A stretch of 64,000 bases of DNA from Candidatus Villigracilis affinis (GCA_016718275.1 JADKEA010000004.1:1-64000); one strand, 5' to 3'. Counted from the first letter of the stretch, positions 52,162 to 60,835 are shown. Notes: generated from the letters alone by a model not told the origin. Numbers and translations: made by a program.

Positions 52162-53001
52162 ATGAACGAATCGTCTGCTTCAAAAATGGATGTATGGAAA
52201 GGGCGCATGAGGGAGGTCATTGCGCGTCTGCGGCGCGGGTTGCCTTTTGCCTCGGGGGTTTTCGGTGCTTTGCTTGTCCTCTTTTTCTACAATTTGCTGA
52301 TCGTAAAACCCAATCAACTGACCGTGGAAGATGTCAACGCTTCGGTGGCGATGGTCATGGCTTCGGCCACGCCTGCTTCCGCGTATTCCGCGCAGGTGTA
52401 TCAGATCATTCAACCATCCCTGATCCTGATTCAGGTGGAGGAAAAGCATAAGGACGCCAAATCAGATTTCGGGTTGGGAAGCGGCGTCGTGGTCGATTCG
52501 TTTGGCAACATCCTCACCAGTCTGCATGTCGTGAAGGATGCCAGCGTCATCATGGTCACCTTCGCCGATGGCACGCAGTCGCAGGCCGCGATCGTGTCTG
52601 AAATGCCCGAGCGCGATATTGCGGTACTGCAGGCTTACGACACGCCGCTTTCGGTGGTGCCTGCCGTGCTGGGCAATCCCAATTCCATGAATGTGGGCGA
52701 CGAGGCCTTTGTGGTGGGCAACCCCTTCGGTTTATACAGCTCGATGAGCTCGGGTGTGATCTCTGGATTTGACCGAGTCTTTCGGATGGAAGGAACTGGA
52801 TTGGAAATCCCAGGCATGATCCAAATTGACGCAGCGGTCAACCCTGGGAACTCGGGCGGGCCTCTGTTGAATCGAAATGGTCATGTCATTGGCATTATCA
52901 CAGGCATCGTCAACCCCACCGATGAAAGCTTTTTTGTCGGCATCGGTTTCGCTGTGCCGATCACCGTCGCTGTTGGCGGCATGGGCTCGCCGCCGTATTA
53001 G
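52162..53001 (+). CDS. Membrane-anchored trypsin-like (HtrA-type) serine protease without PDZ
   Basis: This 279-residue protein has one membrane helix (FASGVFGALLVLFFYNLLIV, about 29-48) and an outside S1C protease domain. The catalytic triad is visible: His in NILTSLHVVKD, Asp in ERDIAVLQ and Ser in VNPGNSGGPLLNR. There is no PDZ domain after the protease; the protein ends GFAVPITVAVGGMGSPPY, as is usual for this short type. The ATG at 52162 has AGGA upstream. A palindromic repeat separates it from the MoxR operon, but the four genes all face the same way and may be related in function. Confidence 0.87.
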   Translation: MNESSASKMDVWKGRMREVIARLRRGLPFASGVFGALLVLFFYNLLIVKPNQLTVEDVNASVAMVMASATPASAYSAQVYQIIQPSLILIQVEEKHKDAKSDFGLGSGVVVDSFGNILTSLHVVKDASVIMVTFADGTQSQAAIVSEMPERDIAVLQAYDTPLSVVPAVLGNPNSMNVGDEAFVVGNPFGLYSSMSSGVISGFDRVFRMEGTGLEIPGMIQIDAAVNPGNSGGPLLNRNGHVIGIITGIVNPTDESFFVGIGFAVPITVAVGGMGSPPY

Positions 53002-53010
53002 TTGCTGTCT

Positions 53011-53121
53011 TATGTCACTCTGAGGGAGCGTTCTTCGCGACCGAAGAGTCTCCCGCCTACGGTAGAGATCCTCACCGCACTGGCGCGCGGCGCAAGTGTC
53101 GCTTCGCTCAGGATGACATGA
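53011..53121. repeat. Interspersed palindromic element (CTGAGCGAAG type)
   Basis: The left end TATGTCACTCTGAGGGAGCG and the right end CGCTTCGCTCAGGATGACATG are imperfect inverted copies enclosing about 70 bases. Elements ending in GTCATCCTGAGCGAAGCG are known as dispersed repeats in several bacterial phyla. It fills the space between the protease and moxR genes. Confidence 0.68.
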
Positions 53122-53145
53122 GCTTATTTAAAAAGGAGAACAAGC

Positions 53146-54156
53146 ATGGAACAAACCTCAAACCGTGAAAACAAACTCCCAATGGAACGTGTGTTGTACG
53201 AAGTAAAAAAGATCATCGTGGGACAAGATCACTTGCTCGAGCGCATGATCGTCGCCCTGCTCGCACGCGGACATATCCTCGTGGAAGGCGTGCCGGGCCT
53301 GGCGAAGACGATGGCGATCAAGACCCTTGCTGATTCAATTGGCGGCGAATTCAAACGCATTCAATTCACACCAGACCTTGTCCCTGCGGATTTGATCGGT
53401 ACGCGCATTTACAACCAAAAGAGCGGCGAGTTCAATACCTCGCTTGGGCCTGTGTTTACGAATTTATTGTTAGCCGATGAAATTAACCGTGCGCCTGCCA
53501 AAGTGCAAAGCGCCCTGCTTGAAGTAATGCAGGAAAAGCAAGTCACCATTGGCCGCGAGACTCACAAAGTCCCGAACCCGTTTTTAGTGTTGGCAACTCA
53601 AAACCCGATCGAAACCGAAGGCACGTACGCGCTCCCCGAAGCGCAAGTGGATCGCTTCATGCTCAAGGTCTTGGTTGGCTATCCCAGCCCCACGGAAGAA
53701 TTTGTCATTGTCGAAAGAATGACAGGCGCATGGACGGAAGTCCAAAAGGTTTTGACCACTGACCAGTTGGTTGAATTGCAAAAGAAGACCGATCAGGTAT
53801 ATGTTGACCCTGCGCTCATTGAATATGCGGTCAAAATGGTTGGGGCCACGCGCAATCCAAAGGATGTTGGCTTGGGCGATATTCAACACTACATCATGTT
53901 TGGTGCCAGCCCGCGTGCATCCATCAATTTGATTCTCACTGCCAAGGCTCTCGCCTTCGTGCGCGGACGCGCTTACGTCCTCCCGCAGGATGTGCTCGAC
54001 ATGGCAATGGATGTCATCCGTCACAGGCTTGTGCTTTCGTACGAAGCGCTTTCCGACAACATCAGCAGCGACGACATTTTGAAGAAGATCTTCGACCGCA
54101 TTCCGCTCCCTGTGGTGCCATTGCATGAACACTTCAACGTCCACGCCAACGCCTGA
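53146..54156 (+). CDS. MoxR-type AAA+ ATPase
   Basis: This 336-residue AAA+ ATPase of the MoxR family acts as a chaperone, usually with VWA-domain partners. It shows ILVEGVPGLAKTMAIKTLA (Walker A region, with an A-K-T variant), LLADEINRAPAKVQSALLEVMQEKQVTI (Walker B and sensor), FLVLATQNPIETEGTYALPEAQVDRFMLKV (sensor 1 and the Arg finger region) and GASPRASINLILTAKALAFV (sensor 2). AAAGGAG precedes the ATG. Its end overlaps the DUF58 gene by 32 bases, followed by the VWA gene: a conserved arrangement. Confidence 0.94.
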   Translation: MEQTSNRENKLPMERVLYEVKKIIVGQDHLLERMIVALLARGHILVEGVPGLAKTMAIKTLADSIGGEFKRIQFTPDLVPADLIGTRIYNQKSGEFNTSLGPVFTNLLLADEINRAPAKVQSALLEVMQEKQVTIGRETHKVPNPFLVLATQNPIETEGTYALPEAQVDRFMLKVLVGYPSPTEEFVIVERMTGAWTEVQKVLTTDQLVELQKKTDQVYVDPALIEYAVKMVGATRNPKDVGLGDIQHYIMFGASPRASINLILTAKALAFVRGRAYVLPQDVLDMAMDVIRHRLVLSYEALSDNISSDDILKKIFDRIPLPVVPLHEHFNVHANA

Positions 54157-55023
54157 GCGCATTCTGCATCGGCTTGATTGGCAGGTCATCCGCAGGTTGG
54201 ATGGACTTCTGCAAGGCGATTACCGCAGTCTCTTCCGCGGCTTCGGCGTGGATTTTGCCGACCTGCGCGAATATCAGCCTGAGGATGACATCCGCTACAT
54301 TGACTGGAACGTCAGCGCGCGCATGAACACGCCGTACGTCCGTCAATACATGGAAGACCGCGAAGTCATTGCGTGGTTCCTGCTGGATCTGAGTCCCTCG
54401 GTGGATTTTGGCACGCTGCAAAATCAGAAGCGCAATGTGCTCATTGATTTTGTCGCTACTCTTGCAAGGCTATTAACCCGTCACGGGAATCGCGTCGGGG
54501 CGATGATGTTTGGGAGCGCAATCCAGCGCACAGTCCCAGCAAGAAGCGGGCGGCTGCAAGTGCTGCGCATCATCAACGATTTGTTAAATCAGCCGCGTCT
54601 CAATCATTCATCCATGACCGATCTTGGCGCATTGCTCAAAGGCGGTTTGCATTCCATCAAAAAGCGTTCGCTTGTTTTTGTGGTGTCCGATTTCATCAGC
54701 ACGCCTGGCTGGGAGCGCACGTTGAATCTGTTGAGCCAGCATCACGAAGTTATCGCCATCCGTTTATGGGATCCGCGCGAAATGGACTTGCCCGACATCG
54801 GGCCAATTGTGATGGAAGACGCCGAGACGGGTGAGCAGTTGTACGTGGACACGCACGATAAAAATTCCGCAAGCGATTCCGTGAAGCCGCGCAACAGCGT
54901 GAACTTGCGTTGAATGATTCTTTCAAACGTGCCGGTGTCGATGTTCTTCCGCTTTCCACCGAAGAAGATATGATCCATGCCATCGTGCGCTTTGTGATGA
55001 TGCGGCGTCAACGCAGAAGGTAA
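54125..55023 (+). CDS. DUF58 protein with VWA-like fold (one frameshift)
   Basis: DUF58 proteins are partners of MoxR ATPases. The protein opens LHRLDWQVIRRLDGLLQGDYRSLFRGFGVDFADLREYQPEDDIRYIDWNVSARMNTPYVRQYMEDREV, the hallmark of the family. It continues through a VWA-like fold with FLLDLSPSVDFG and LVFVVSDFISTPGW. A frame break in the AAAAA run at 54860-54864 fits one missing A and restores KFRKRFREAAQQRELALNDSFKRAGVDVLPLSTEEDMIHAIVRFVMMRRQRRR, ending at 55021-55023. The reconstructed length is about 299 residues. It overlaps moxR and is followed two bases later by the VWA gene. Confidence 0.86.
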
Positions 55024-55025
55024 CC

Positions 55026-56939
55026 ATGTCTTTTATCTGGCCCATATCGCTTTTTTCTTTGTTTGCGGTTCCGCTGCTGGTCTTGTTGTATCTGCGCATG
55101 CAAAACCGCCGCAAACAATTTGCCGTGCGCTACGGCAGTTTGGGGTTGGTGCAGCAAGCCGCCAACGGACGCGCGCTCGGTTCGCGCCGTCATCTTCCAG
55201 CCATTCTTTTTCTGCTCGGGCTGACCATTTTATTTTTTGCGCTCGCTCGCCCGCAAATGCCCGTGAGCCTGCCGCAAGTGGAAGGCATCGTCATCCTTGC
55301 CTTTGATGTTTCGGGCAGCATGTCTGCAACAGATTTTGAACCCACGCGCATGGAAGCCGCAAAAGAAGTGGGGCGCGAGTTTGTGAAGCGTCAGCCGAGC
55401 ACAGTGAAGGTCGGCATTGTTTCATTCAGCGATAACGGCTTTTCAATGCAGCTTCCCACGAACGATCAGGAAGCCATTCTCTCATCCATTGACCGACTGC
55501 GTCCCGAACGCGGCACATCGCTTGCAAATGGGATCATCATCTCTTTGAATACGATTGCCAACGCGACGGGACAACCGCCCATCCTCGGCATGGATGTCCC
55601 ACTGCCAGACGCCTCTTCTCCCGCGCCCACGCCTGCTCCTGTTTCGGACGCAGATGACTCCGCTGTGATCGTTCTCATCACCGATGGCGAAAATAACATG
55701 AATCCCGACCCGCTCGAAGCCGCCCAATTCGCCGCAGACCGTGGAGTCCGCATCCACACCATTGGAGTTGGCAGCAGTGCAGGAGTTCAGCTTGAGGTCA
55801 ACGGTTTTTCTGTCTTCACTCAATTGGACGAAGCCACCTTGCAGCAAATTGCCGAGATCGCATCGGAGGCTGACATGGAATTGCTCTGGCCTGGATTCCT
55901 TTACTTACTGGCACTGATTCCCATACTAGTGCTTGTTTACATTTTCATCTTGCGCCGCAGGCGACCATACGCCGTGCGTTTTTCGAGTCTGTCCCTTGTG
56001 CGCGAAGCCGTTGGAAAACAATCGCAAGTACGGCGTCATCTTCCGTTCGTGTTATTCCTGCTCGCCATGTCCAGCCTTGTCGTGGCAATGGGACGTCCCA
56101 TCACAACCGTCACGTTGCCCGCTGCGAATGCAACCATCATCCTGGCTTTGGATGTTTCGAGAAGTATGTGTTCTACGGATATTTCGCCAAATCGTTTGGA
56201 GGCAGCCAAAGACGCTGCATTGGATTTTATTGAAGCACAGGAGGATAATGTCCAAATTGGGATTGTCGCATTTGCAGGCTACGCCGTTGTTATTCAAGAA
56301 CCCACCACCGATAGAGCTTTGCTGGATAATGCGATTCAAAATGTCACCACTGCGCGCAGAACAGCCATCGGCTCGGGCTTGTTGAAATCTCTCGAGGCGC
56401 TTTCTGAAATGGATGACAACCTGCCGAGTCCATTTGCAGGCGTGGAACCTGAACCCATGCCCGAGGGAGAGTATGCTCCTTATATGGTCATCTTGTTAAC
56501 AGATGGGGTCAATACCACTGGGCCTGACCCTGTCTTCGCTGCAGAATTTGCAAAAACGCGCGGCGTCAGAGTCTATACGATCGGCTTTGGAACAGATCGT
56601 GAAGACTCACCCATGAATTGTGGAGGCTTTCAAGGTGGCGGCAACCCGAATGATCCCAATCAGTCTTTCTTTGGGGGTGGCGGGGGCGGAGGTGGTGGAG
56701 GCGGCGGTTTCCGCAGAGGAATTGATGAAGAGACCTTGAAACAAGTTGCCGAAATGACTGGCGGAGAATATTTCGCTGCATCCAGCACGGATGAACTTCA
56801 AGACATATTTAGAAATCTGCCTGTTCAATTAATGACCATCACTGAAACGACAGAGATCAGCGTGATCTTTGCTGCGATTGGAACGATGTTTGTTCTGCTT
56901 GCCATTGTCCTTGCGATGCTCTGGCATCCGATCCCTTGA
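55026..56939 (+). CDS. Fused double VWA (BatA-like) membrane protein
   Basis: This 637-residue protein consists of two similar BatA-like halves. Half one has two N-terminal membrane helices and a VWA domain with the MIDAS motif DVSGSMSATD. Half two starts at MELLWPGFLYLLALIPILVLVYIFILRRRRPYAVRFSSLSL, again two helices, then a VWA domain with DVSRSMCSTD and a glycine-rich loop (FFGGGGGGGGGGGGFRRG). It ends in a membrane helix (ISVIFAAIGTMFVLLAIVLAMLW). Half one lacks the matching C-terminal helix. At the junction the bases GGAGGCTGACATG look like a ribosome site, a stop in another frame and a start, so two separate genes were probably joined by a deletion. Confidence 0.8.
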   Translation: MSFIWPISLFSLFAVPLLVLLYLRMQNRRKQFAVRYGSLGLVQQAANGRALGSRRHLPAILFLLGLTILFFALARPQMPVSLPQVEGIVILAFDVSGSMSATDFEPTRMEAAKEVGREFVKRQPSTVKVGIVSFSDNGFSMQLPTNDQEAILSSIDRLRPERGTSLANGIIISLNTIANATGQPPILGMDVPLPDASSPAPTPAPVSDADDSAVIVLITDGENNMNPDPLEAAQFAADRGVRIHTIGVGSSAGVQLEVNGFSVFTQLDEATLQQIAEIASEADMELLWPGFLYLLALIPILVLVYIFILRRRRPYAVRFSSLSLVREAVGKQSQVRRHLPFVLFLLAMSSLVVAMGRPITTVTLPAANATIILALDVSRSMCSTDISPNRLEAAKDAALDFIEAQEDNVQIGIVAFAGYAVVIQEPTTDRALLDNAIQNVTTARRTAIGSGLLKSLEALSEMDDNLPSPFAGVEPEPMPEGEYAPYMVILLTDGVNTTGPDPVFAAEFAKTRGVRVYTIGFGTDREDSPMNCGGFQGGGNPNDPNQSFFGGGGGGGGGGGGFRRGIDEETLKQVAEMTGGEYFAASSTDELQDIFRNLPVQLMTITETTEISVIFAAIGTMFVLLAIVLAMLWHPIP

Positions 56940-56948
56940 GTGAATGAA

Positions 56949-56984
56949 AAAATCCTCCGAGTTATGCACTCGGAGGATTTTTTA
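56949..56984. terminator. Bidirectional terminator
   Basis: AAAATCCTCCGAGT (56949-56962) pairs with ACTCGGAGGATTTT (56968-56981), followed by T residues, between the convergent VWA and PLP-enzyme genes. Confidence 0.82.
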
Positions 56985-56985
56985 T

Positions 56986-58452
56986 CTATGCTAATCCAAC
57001 TTCCTTGTTGAACTCAACGATCAATTCATCAATTTCGTTGGCCTGCTTTTGGACACTGGTCCAGTAGTCAGGTTGATACCATTGATTTTGGATTTCTTCA
57101 TAGGTCTTGCCTTGCTGCTCGACCCATGTGTAGTATTTCAAGTTGTGGACTCTACGGCGCTCGGGGTAGGTGAGCTCGATCATGTTGTCAATAGATTCGC
57201 CGTGCAGGTAGCGGGCGAAATCTGCGGCGGCATCCTTCTCGCTGTATTCGCCGAATTCCTGATGCATTTCATGCAGGCGGGAGCGATACAGTTCCATTGA
57301 GTCGGTCAACATGGTGATCATGATGTCGTTCTCGTCCATCTCGTAATACTTGGCGGTCTTGATGCAGGAGAGGATATTGGAAATGCCAGAGAAACCAAGC
57401 AGGTCGAGGTTGGCAATAACGGATTCGGGTACGCCCTTCTCAGCGAGGTAGGCGCGTCCGTTTTCTTCGTTGAAGAGGCGGGAGATGTTGACCACGGCAT
57501 TATCGTCAATAGCGGTGACAAGGTCTGTGTTCTTGGTATTGTGAACCCAGGGCACATGCTTGTCGCCGATGCCTTCGATGCGATGTGCGCCGAAGCCGTT
57601 TTCCAAAAGTGTGGGGCATTGCAGGGCTTCGCTCGCTACGATCTTGCTATCGGGGAAAAGCTGCTTCATGTAATCGCCGCTGGCAATGGTGCCAGCCGAG
57701 CCTGTAGCAGATGCGATACCGCGGAAGCGTCCGTTCTTGCCTGCAACCGCTTTGAAGACTTCTTCCATGGCGTGGCCTGTTACTTCATAGTGCCAGAGGT
57801 AATTACCAAATTCTTCGAATTGATTGAAGATCATCAAGTCCTGACCTGAGTTCGCCAGTTCCTTGCATTTATCGAAAATTTCTTTTACATTGGATTCGGA
57901 GCCTGGAGTTTTGATGGTTTCGCCAGCAACTTGGGCAAGCCATTCAAATCTTTCCTTTGACATGCCTTCGGGCAAAATGGCGATCGATTCACAGCCGAGC
58001 AGGGCAGAGTCATACGCGCCGCCGCGGCAGTAATTTCCAGTGGAGGGCCAGACTGCTTTTTGGGTGGTCGGGTCAAATTGACCTGTGACCAGTCTCGGCA
58101 CGAGGCAGGAAAACGCCGCGCCGACTTTGTGTGCGCCGGTGGGGAACCACTTGCCAACGACAGCAATGATGCGCGCCTTGACTCCCGTCAGCGAAGATGG
58201 AAGCTCAATGTAATTGACGCCGCCATAGGTCCCGCCTGAGGCGGTGGGTTGGTTGTGCCAGTTGATGCGGAAGAGGTTGCGGGGGTGAATATCCCAGAGC
58301 CCGATCTTCGTCAATTCCTCCTTAACTTTCGCAGGAATTTTGGAAGGGTCTTTCATTTGGGCATAGGTGGGGATGATGATGTTGCGCTCTTTTGCGCGTT
58401 GAATGGCGCGGGCGCGGCGATCTTTGTGCAGAGTCAGGTCAATGGTTGTCAT
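56986..58452 (-). CDS. Fold-type II PLP-dependent enzyme (TrpB-like superfamily), specificity unknown
   Basis: This protein of 488 residues has the fold of tryptophan synthase beta and threonine synthase relatives. The PLP-binding lysine is expected in GKWFPTGAHKVGAAFSCLVPR. The Ser/Gly-rich phosphate region reads GIASATGSAGTIASGDYMKQLFP. WPSTGNYCRGGAYDSALLGCESIAILPEGMSKERFEWL and FGNYLWHYEVTGHAMEEVF are also distinctive. It is longer than usual cysteine synthases and does not match TrpB closely enough for me to name the substrate. The ATG at 58452 has AGGAG 8 bases upstream and is preferred over an ATG at 58482. A palindromic operator sits at its transcription start. Confidence 0.75.
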   Translation of the reverse strand: MTTIDLTLHKDRRARAIQRAKERNIIIPTYAQMKDPSKIPAKVKEELTKIGLWDIHPRNLFRINWHNQPTASGGTYGGVNYIELPSSLTGVKARIIAVVGKWFPTGAHKVGAAFSCLVPRLVTGQFDPTTQKAVWPSTGNYCRGGAYDSALLGCESIAILPEGMSKERFEWLAQVAGETIKTPGSESNVKEIFDKCKELANSGQDLMIFNQFEEFGNYLWHYEVTGHAMEEVFKAVAGKNGRFRGIASATGSAGTIASGDYMKQLFPDSKIVASEALQCPTLLENGFGAHRIEGIGDKHVPWVHNTKNTDLVTAIDDNAVVNISRLFNEENGRAYLAEKGVPESVIANLDLLGFSGISNILSCIKTAKYYEMDENDIMITMLTDSMELYRSRLHEMHQEFGEYSEKDAAADFARYLHGESIDNMIELTYPERRRVHNLKYYTWVEQQGKTYEEIQNQWYQPDYWTSVQKQANEIDELIVEFNKEVGLA

Positions 58453-58470
58453 TTTATACTCCTGATTGTA

Positions 58471-58483
58471 GTTGTCAGACAAC
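58471..58483 (-). promoter_or_regulatory. Palindromic operator GTTGTC-A-GACAAC
   Basis: The inner 11 bases TTGTCAGACAA fit the TNGTNNNACNA consensus bound by FadR-subfamily GntR regulators. It covers the predicted transcription start, between the -10 and the ribosome site of the PLP-enzyme gene. No GntR gene is in the window. Confidence 0.5.
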
Positions 58484-58487
58484 TTTG

Positions 58488-58493
58488 ATTATA
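58488..58493 (-). promoter_or_regulatory. -10 element for the PLP-enzyme gene
   Basis: TATAAT on the minus strand, 35 bases before the ATG at 58452, with the palindromic operator just downstream. Confidence 0.5.
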
Positions 58494-58699
58494 GCGCACA
58501 AGTGAGTTCAATACAACAATTTTTATCCATGACAGATTTCTTGTTTTGGGAGAACGTATGTCCTGATGTTTATTAGCCTGATTTCAATCGGTGATGGCTT
58601 GGTACAAACAGGTGATGTTGGATATGGTTGTAATGTCTATAATCTGGTTTGAAAAAATTTGATTCGATGTTCGATGGCTATTAATGAAAGAAGGACGAT

Positions 58700-59161
58700 A
58701 TGAGTAATGTCAAAACGACTGCAATTTCGGGCTGTGTGATCTGGTTCTTGTTGATCACAATAATAAGTAGTTGTGTAATGCCTGTCTTCTTTGTTGTTGG
58801 AAGTGTCAGTTCTTTCAGTGAGTTTGCCATTAAGACGACAGGCGGGTGGTTATGCCCAGCAGGATCGACGCCCGAAAGTTATTCGTACGCGACAACGACA
58901 GCGGATGAATTTGGAAATCGACAGCCGAGCACAGCCTATGAATTACACTGTGTGGACTCAAGTGGAAATGTGGTGAAGACCGACCCTGTGTTCTATGCCT
59001 TTCTTTGGATCGGTATCTGGGCGTTGATCGGTGCGGTCGTTTCGGGTGTTCTCACATTTATTTTTGCCGTACCCGGCGGCATGTTGGTGACGAAATTGTT
59101 AAACAAGTTGAAGCGGCCGTCTACAAATATCAATTCCAATAATTACCCGAAGTTTGATTGA
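58700..59161 (+). CDS. Small membrane protein of unknown function
   Basis: This 153-residue protein has an N-terminal membrane helix (GCVIWFLLITIISSCVMPVFFVVGS) and a longer hydrophobic pair near the C-terminus (FYAFLWIGIWALIGAVVSGVLTFIFAVPGGMLV). An outside loop lies between them and contains two Cys residues (GGWLCPAG, ELHCVDSSG) that could form a disulfide. I know no family for it. The ATG has an AAAGAAGGA-like region upstream. The 216 bases before it show no clear promoter, gene or repeat. A strong terminator follows. Confidence 0.62.
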   Translation: MSNVKTTAISGCVIWFLLITIISSCVMPVFFVVGSVSSFSEFAIKTTGGWLCPAGSTPESYSYATTTADEFGNRQPSTAYELHCVDSSGNVVKTDPVFYAFLWIGIWALIGAVVSGVLTFIFAVPGGMLVTKLLNKLKRPSTNINSNNYPKFD

Positions 59162-59177
59162 AGTTTTAGGAAAATGA

Positions 59178-59214
59178 AAGTGCCAGAATGCTAAACACTG
59201 CATTCTGGCACTTT
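59178..59214. terminator. Bidirectional terminator
   Basis: AAAGTGCCAGAATG (59178-59191 with the next base) pairs with CATTCTGGCACTTT ending at 59214, followed by TTGTG. It separates the small membrane protein from the decarboxylase operon. Confidence 0.8.
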
Positions 59215-59234
59215 TGTGTTAAGAGGATTGTGCT

Positions 59235-60371
59235 TTACCCAATTCCCAGCATCTTGCTGACAACGGAGAGCAGAATACCACCCGCGATCACACTTCCGAG
59301 TTGACCTGCTGTATTTGCACCCATCGCATGCATGAGGATGAAATTATTCGGGTCTTCATCGTTGGCGGTTTTTGCAGCGAGGCGCCCTGCCATTGGGAAG
59401 GCGGAAATCCCAGCCGCGCCGATAAGCGGATTGATCTTCCCGCCGCTGAGCACTGACATGAGTTTTCCGAACAGCAGACCTGCAACGGTATCCAACGCAA
59501 AAGCGAACAGGCCGAGGATCATGATCTTGCCCGTGTCGAGATTGAGGAAACTGGCTGCGCTCATCGTGGATCCGATCGCCAGACCCAAAAACAATGTGGC
59601 GATGTTGATGATCTCATTCTCGGCGGCCTTGCTGAGTCTATCCACTACGCCAGACATTTTGAGCAGATTTCCGAGCATGAGCATGGAAATCAACGGCGTG
59701 GCCTCGGGCACAAGCAATCCGACAACAATGGTCAGCACAACTGGGAAGAAGATCAATGTCTTCTTTGAGATCGGTTTTGGCGCATATTCCATTCGGATCA
59801 TGCGCTCTTTTTTTGTTGTGAGCAGCCGCATCAATGGCGGCTGAATAATGGGAATCAAGCTCATATACGAATAAGCCGCCACGGCAATGGGCGCGAGCAA
59901 TTCGGGCGCGAGTTTGGTCGCGACAAAAATGGAGGTGGGTCCGTCAATTGCGCCGATGACGCCGATGGATGCCGCTTGATTCAGGGGAAAGCCCAGGGCG
60001 ATTGCCAATATCAACGTGCCGAAAATGCCGAATTGCCCTGCCGCGCCGAGCAGAACCATGCGCGGCTGTGCGAGCAGCGGTGAAAAATCGATCATCGCGC
60101 CCACGCCGATGAAGATCAGCAAAGGGAACAATTCTGTTTTGATGCCCGCGTCGTATAAAACCTTCGTCATGCCTTCGGCGGCGGTCATGCCTGCCAGCGG
60201 AATATTTGCCAGCAAACATCCAAAACCGATCGGCAGCAGCAGCACAGGTTCGATCTCTTTGAAGACCGCGAGATACACTAAAACCAGCGCGGCAAAGATC
60301 ATCACACCATTGCCAATCGTGAAATGCGAAAAGCCTTTCAATAGCTCAGGGAGCAGTGAAGCTAGATCCAT
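59235..60371 (-). CDS. Sodium-pump decarboxylase beta subunit (MmdB/OadB/GcdB)
   Basis: This 378-residue membrane protein carries sodium ions outward while carboxybiotin is decarboxylated. It shows the family start LLKGFSHFTIGNGVMIFAALVLVYLAVFKEIEPVLLLPIGFG, then FIGVGAMIDFSPLLAQPRMVLLGAAGQFGIF, and the conserved IGAIDGPTSIFVATKLAPELL, whose Asp is essential in relatives. SFLNLDTGKIMILGLFAFALDTVAGLLFGKLM and PLIGAAGISAFPMAGRLA follow. At least nine membrane helices are expected. Its start overlaps the biotin-carrier gene by 10 bases. It is the last gene of a four-gene operon. Confidence 0.93.
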   Translation of the reverse strand: MDLASLLPELLKGFSHFTIGNGVMIFAALVLVYLAVFKEIEPVLLLPIGFGCLLANIPLAGMTAAEGMTKVLYDAGIKTELFPLLIFIGVGAMIDFSPLLAQPRMVLLGAAGQFGIFGTLILAIALGFPLNQAASIGVIGAIDGPTSIFVATKLAPELLAPIAVAAYSYMSLIPIIQPPLMRLLTTKKERMIRMEYAPKPISKKTLIFFPVVLTIVVGLLVPEATPLISMLMLGNLLKMSGVVDRLSKAAENEIINIATLFLGLAIGSTMSAASFLNLDTGKIMILGLFAFALDTVAGLLFGKLMSVLSGGKINPLIGAAGISAFPMAGRLAAKTANDEDPNNFILMHAMGANTAGQLGSVIAGGILLSVVSKMLGIG

Positions 60372-60823
60372 GAAGCCTCGCCTATATCTGCAAACTTCAC
60401 GAGCGCCTGTTTGTGCGCCACGCTTTGCCCGGCGCTCACCAACACTTCACTCACCATGCCGCTGTACACTGAGCGGATGCTGTTCTTCATCTTCATGGCT
60501 TCGATAATCACCAGCACCTGCCCTGTTTCCACTTTTTCGCCAGGTTTTACAAAGACTTCGATGATCGTTCCAGGCAGCGGGGCGGTCAGTACATTGCCAC
60601 TTAATGCAGGATTGGGAGAAGTTGACCTGACTGGGGTAGGATTCGGATTAAAGGCCTTTCTCTCCGTTTTCTCGCTCGGGTCTTTTCTTGTTTCGGCCTG
60701 ACCAGCGTTCTCGGGCATGATCTCAAACCGTTCACCGTCCACATGCGCGATGACCGGGCGTGTGTTGATGTTTTCAATTTCAACTTCGTAAACTTGATTG
60801 TTGACCGTGATTTTATATTTCAT
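60362..60823 (-). CDS. Biotin carboxyl carrier subunit of the decarboxylase (MmdC-like)
   Basis: This 153-residue protein carries biotin between the carboxyltransferase and the membrane subunit. The N-terminal domain reads MKYKITVNNQVYEVEIENI. A Pro-rich linker (NPNPTPVRSTSPNPAL) leads to a biotinyl domain, NVLTAPLPGTIIEVFVKPGEKVETGQVLVIIEAMKMKNSIRSVYSGMVSEVLVSAGQSV, with the biotinylated Lys in EAMKM. The stop overlaps the beta subunit start. It needs biotin, which fits the bioY gene elsewhere in the window. Confidence 0.93.
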   Translation of the reverse strand: MKYKITVNNQVYEVEIENINTRPVIAHVDGERFEIMPENAGQAETRKDPSEKTERKAFNPNPTPVRSTSPNPALSGNVLTAPLPGTIIEVFVKPGEKVETGQVLVIIEAMKMKNSIRSVYSGMVSEVLVSAGQSVAHKQALVKFADIGEASWI

Positions 60824-60835
60824 AATTTCATCTTT

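Noticed and set aside
52162..53001. Truncation of the trypsin-like protease by the palindromic element that follows
   Set aside because: The protein ends just after the GFAVPI segment with a GSPPY tail, the usual end of short PDZ-less members, and the triad is complete.
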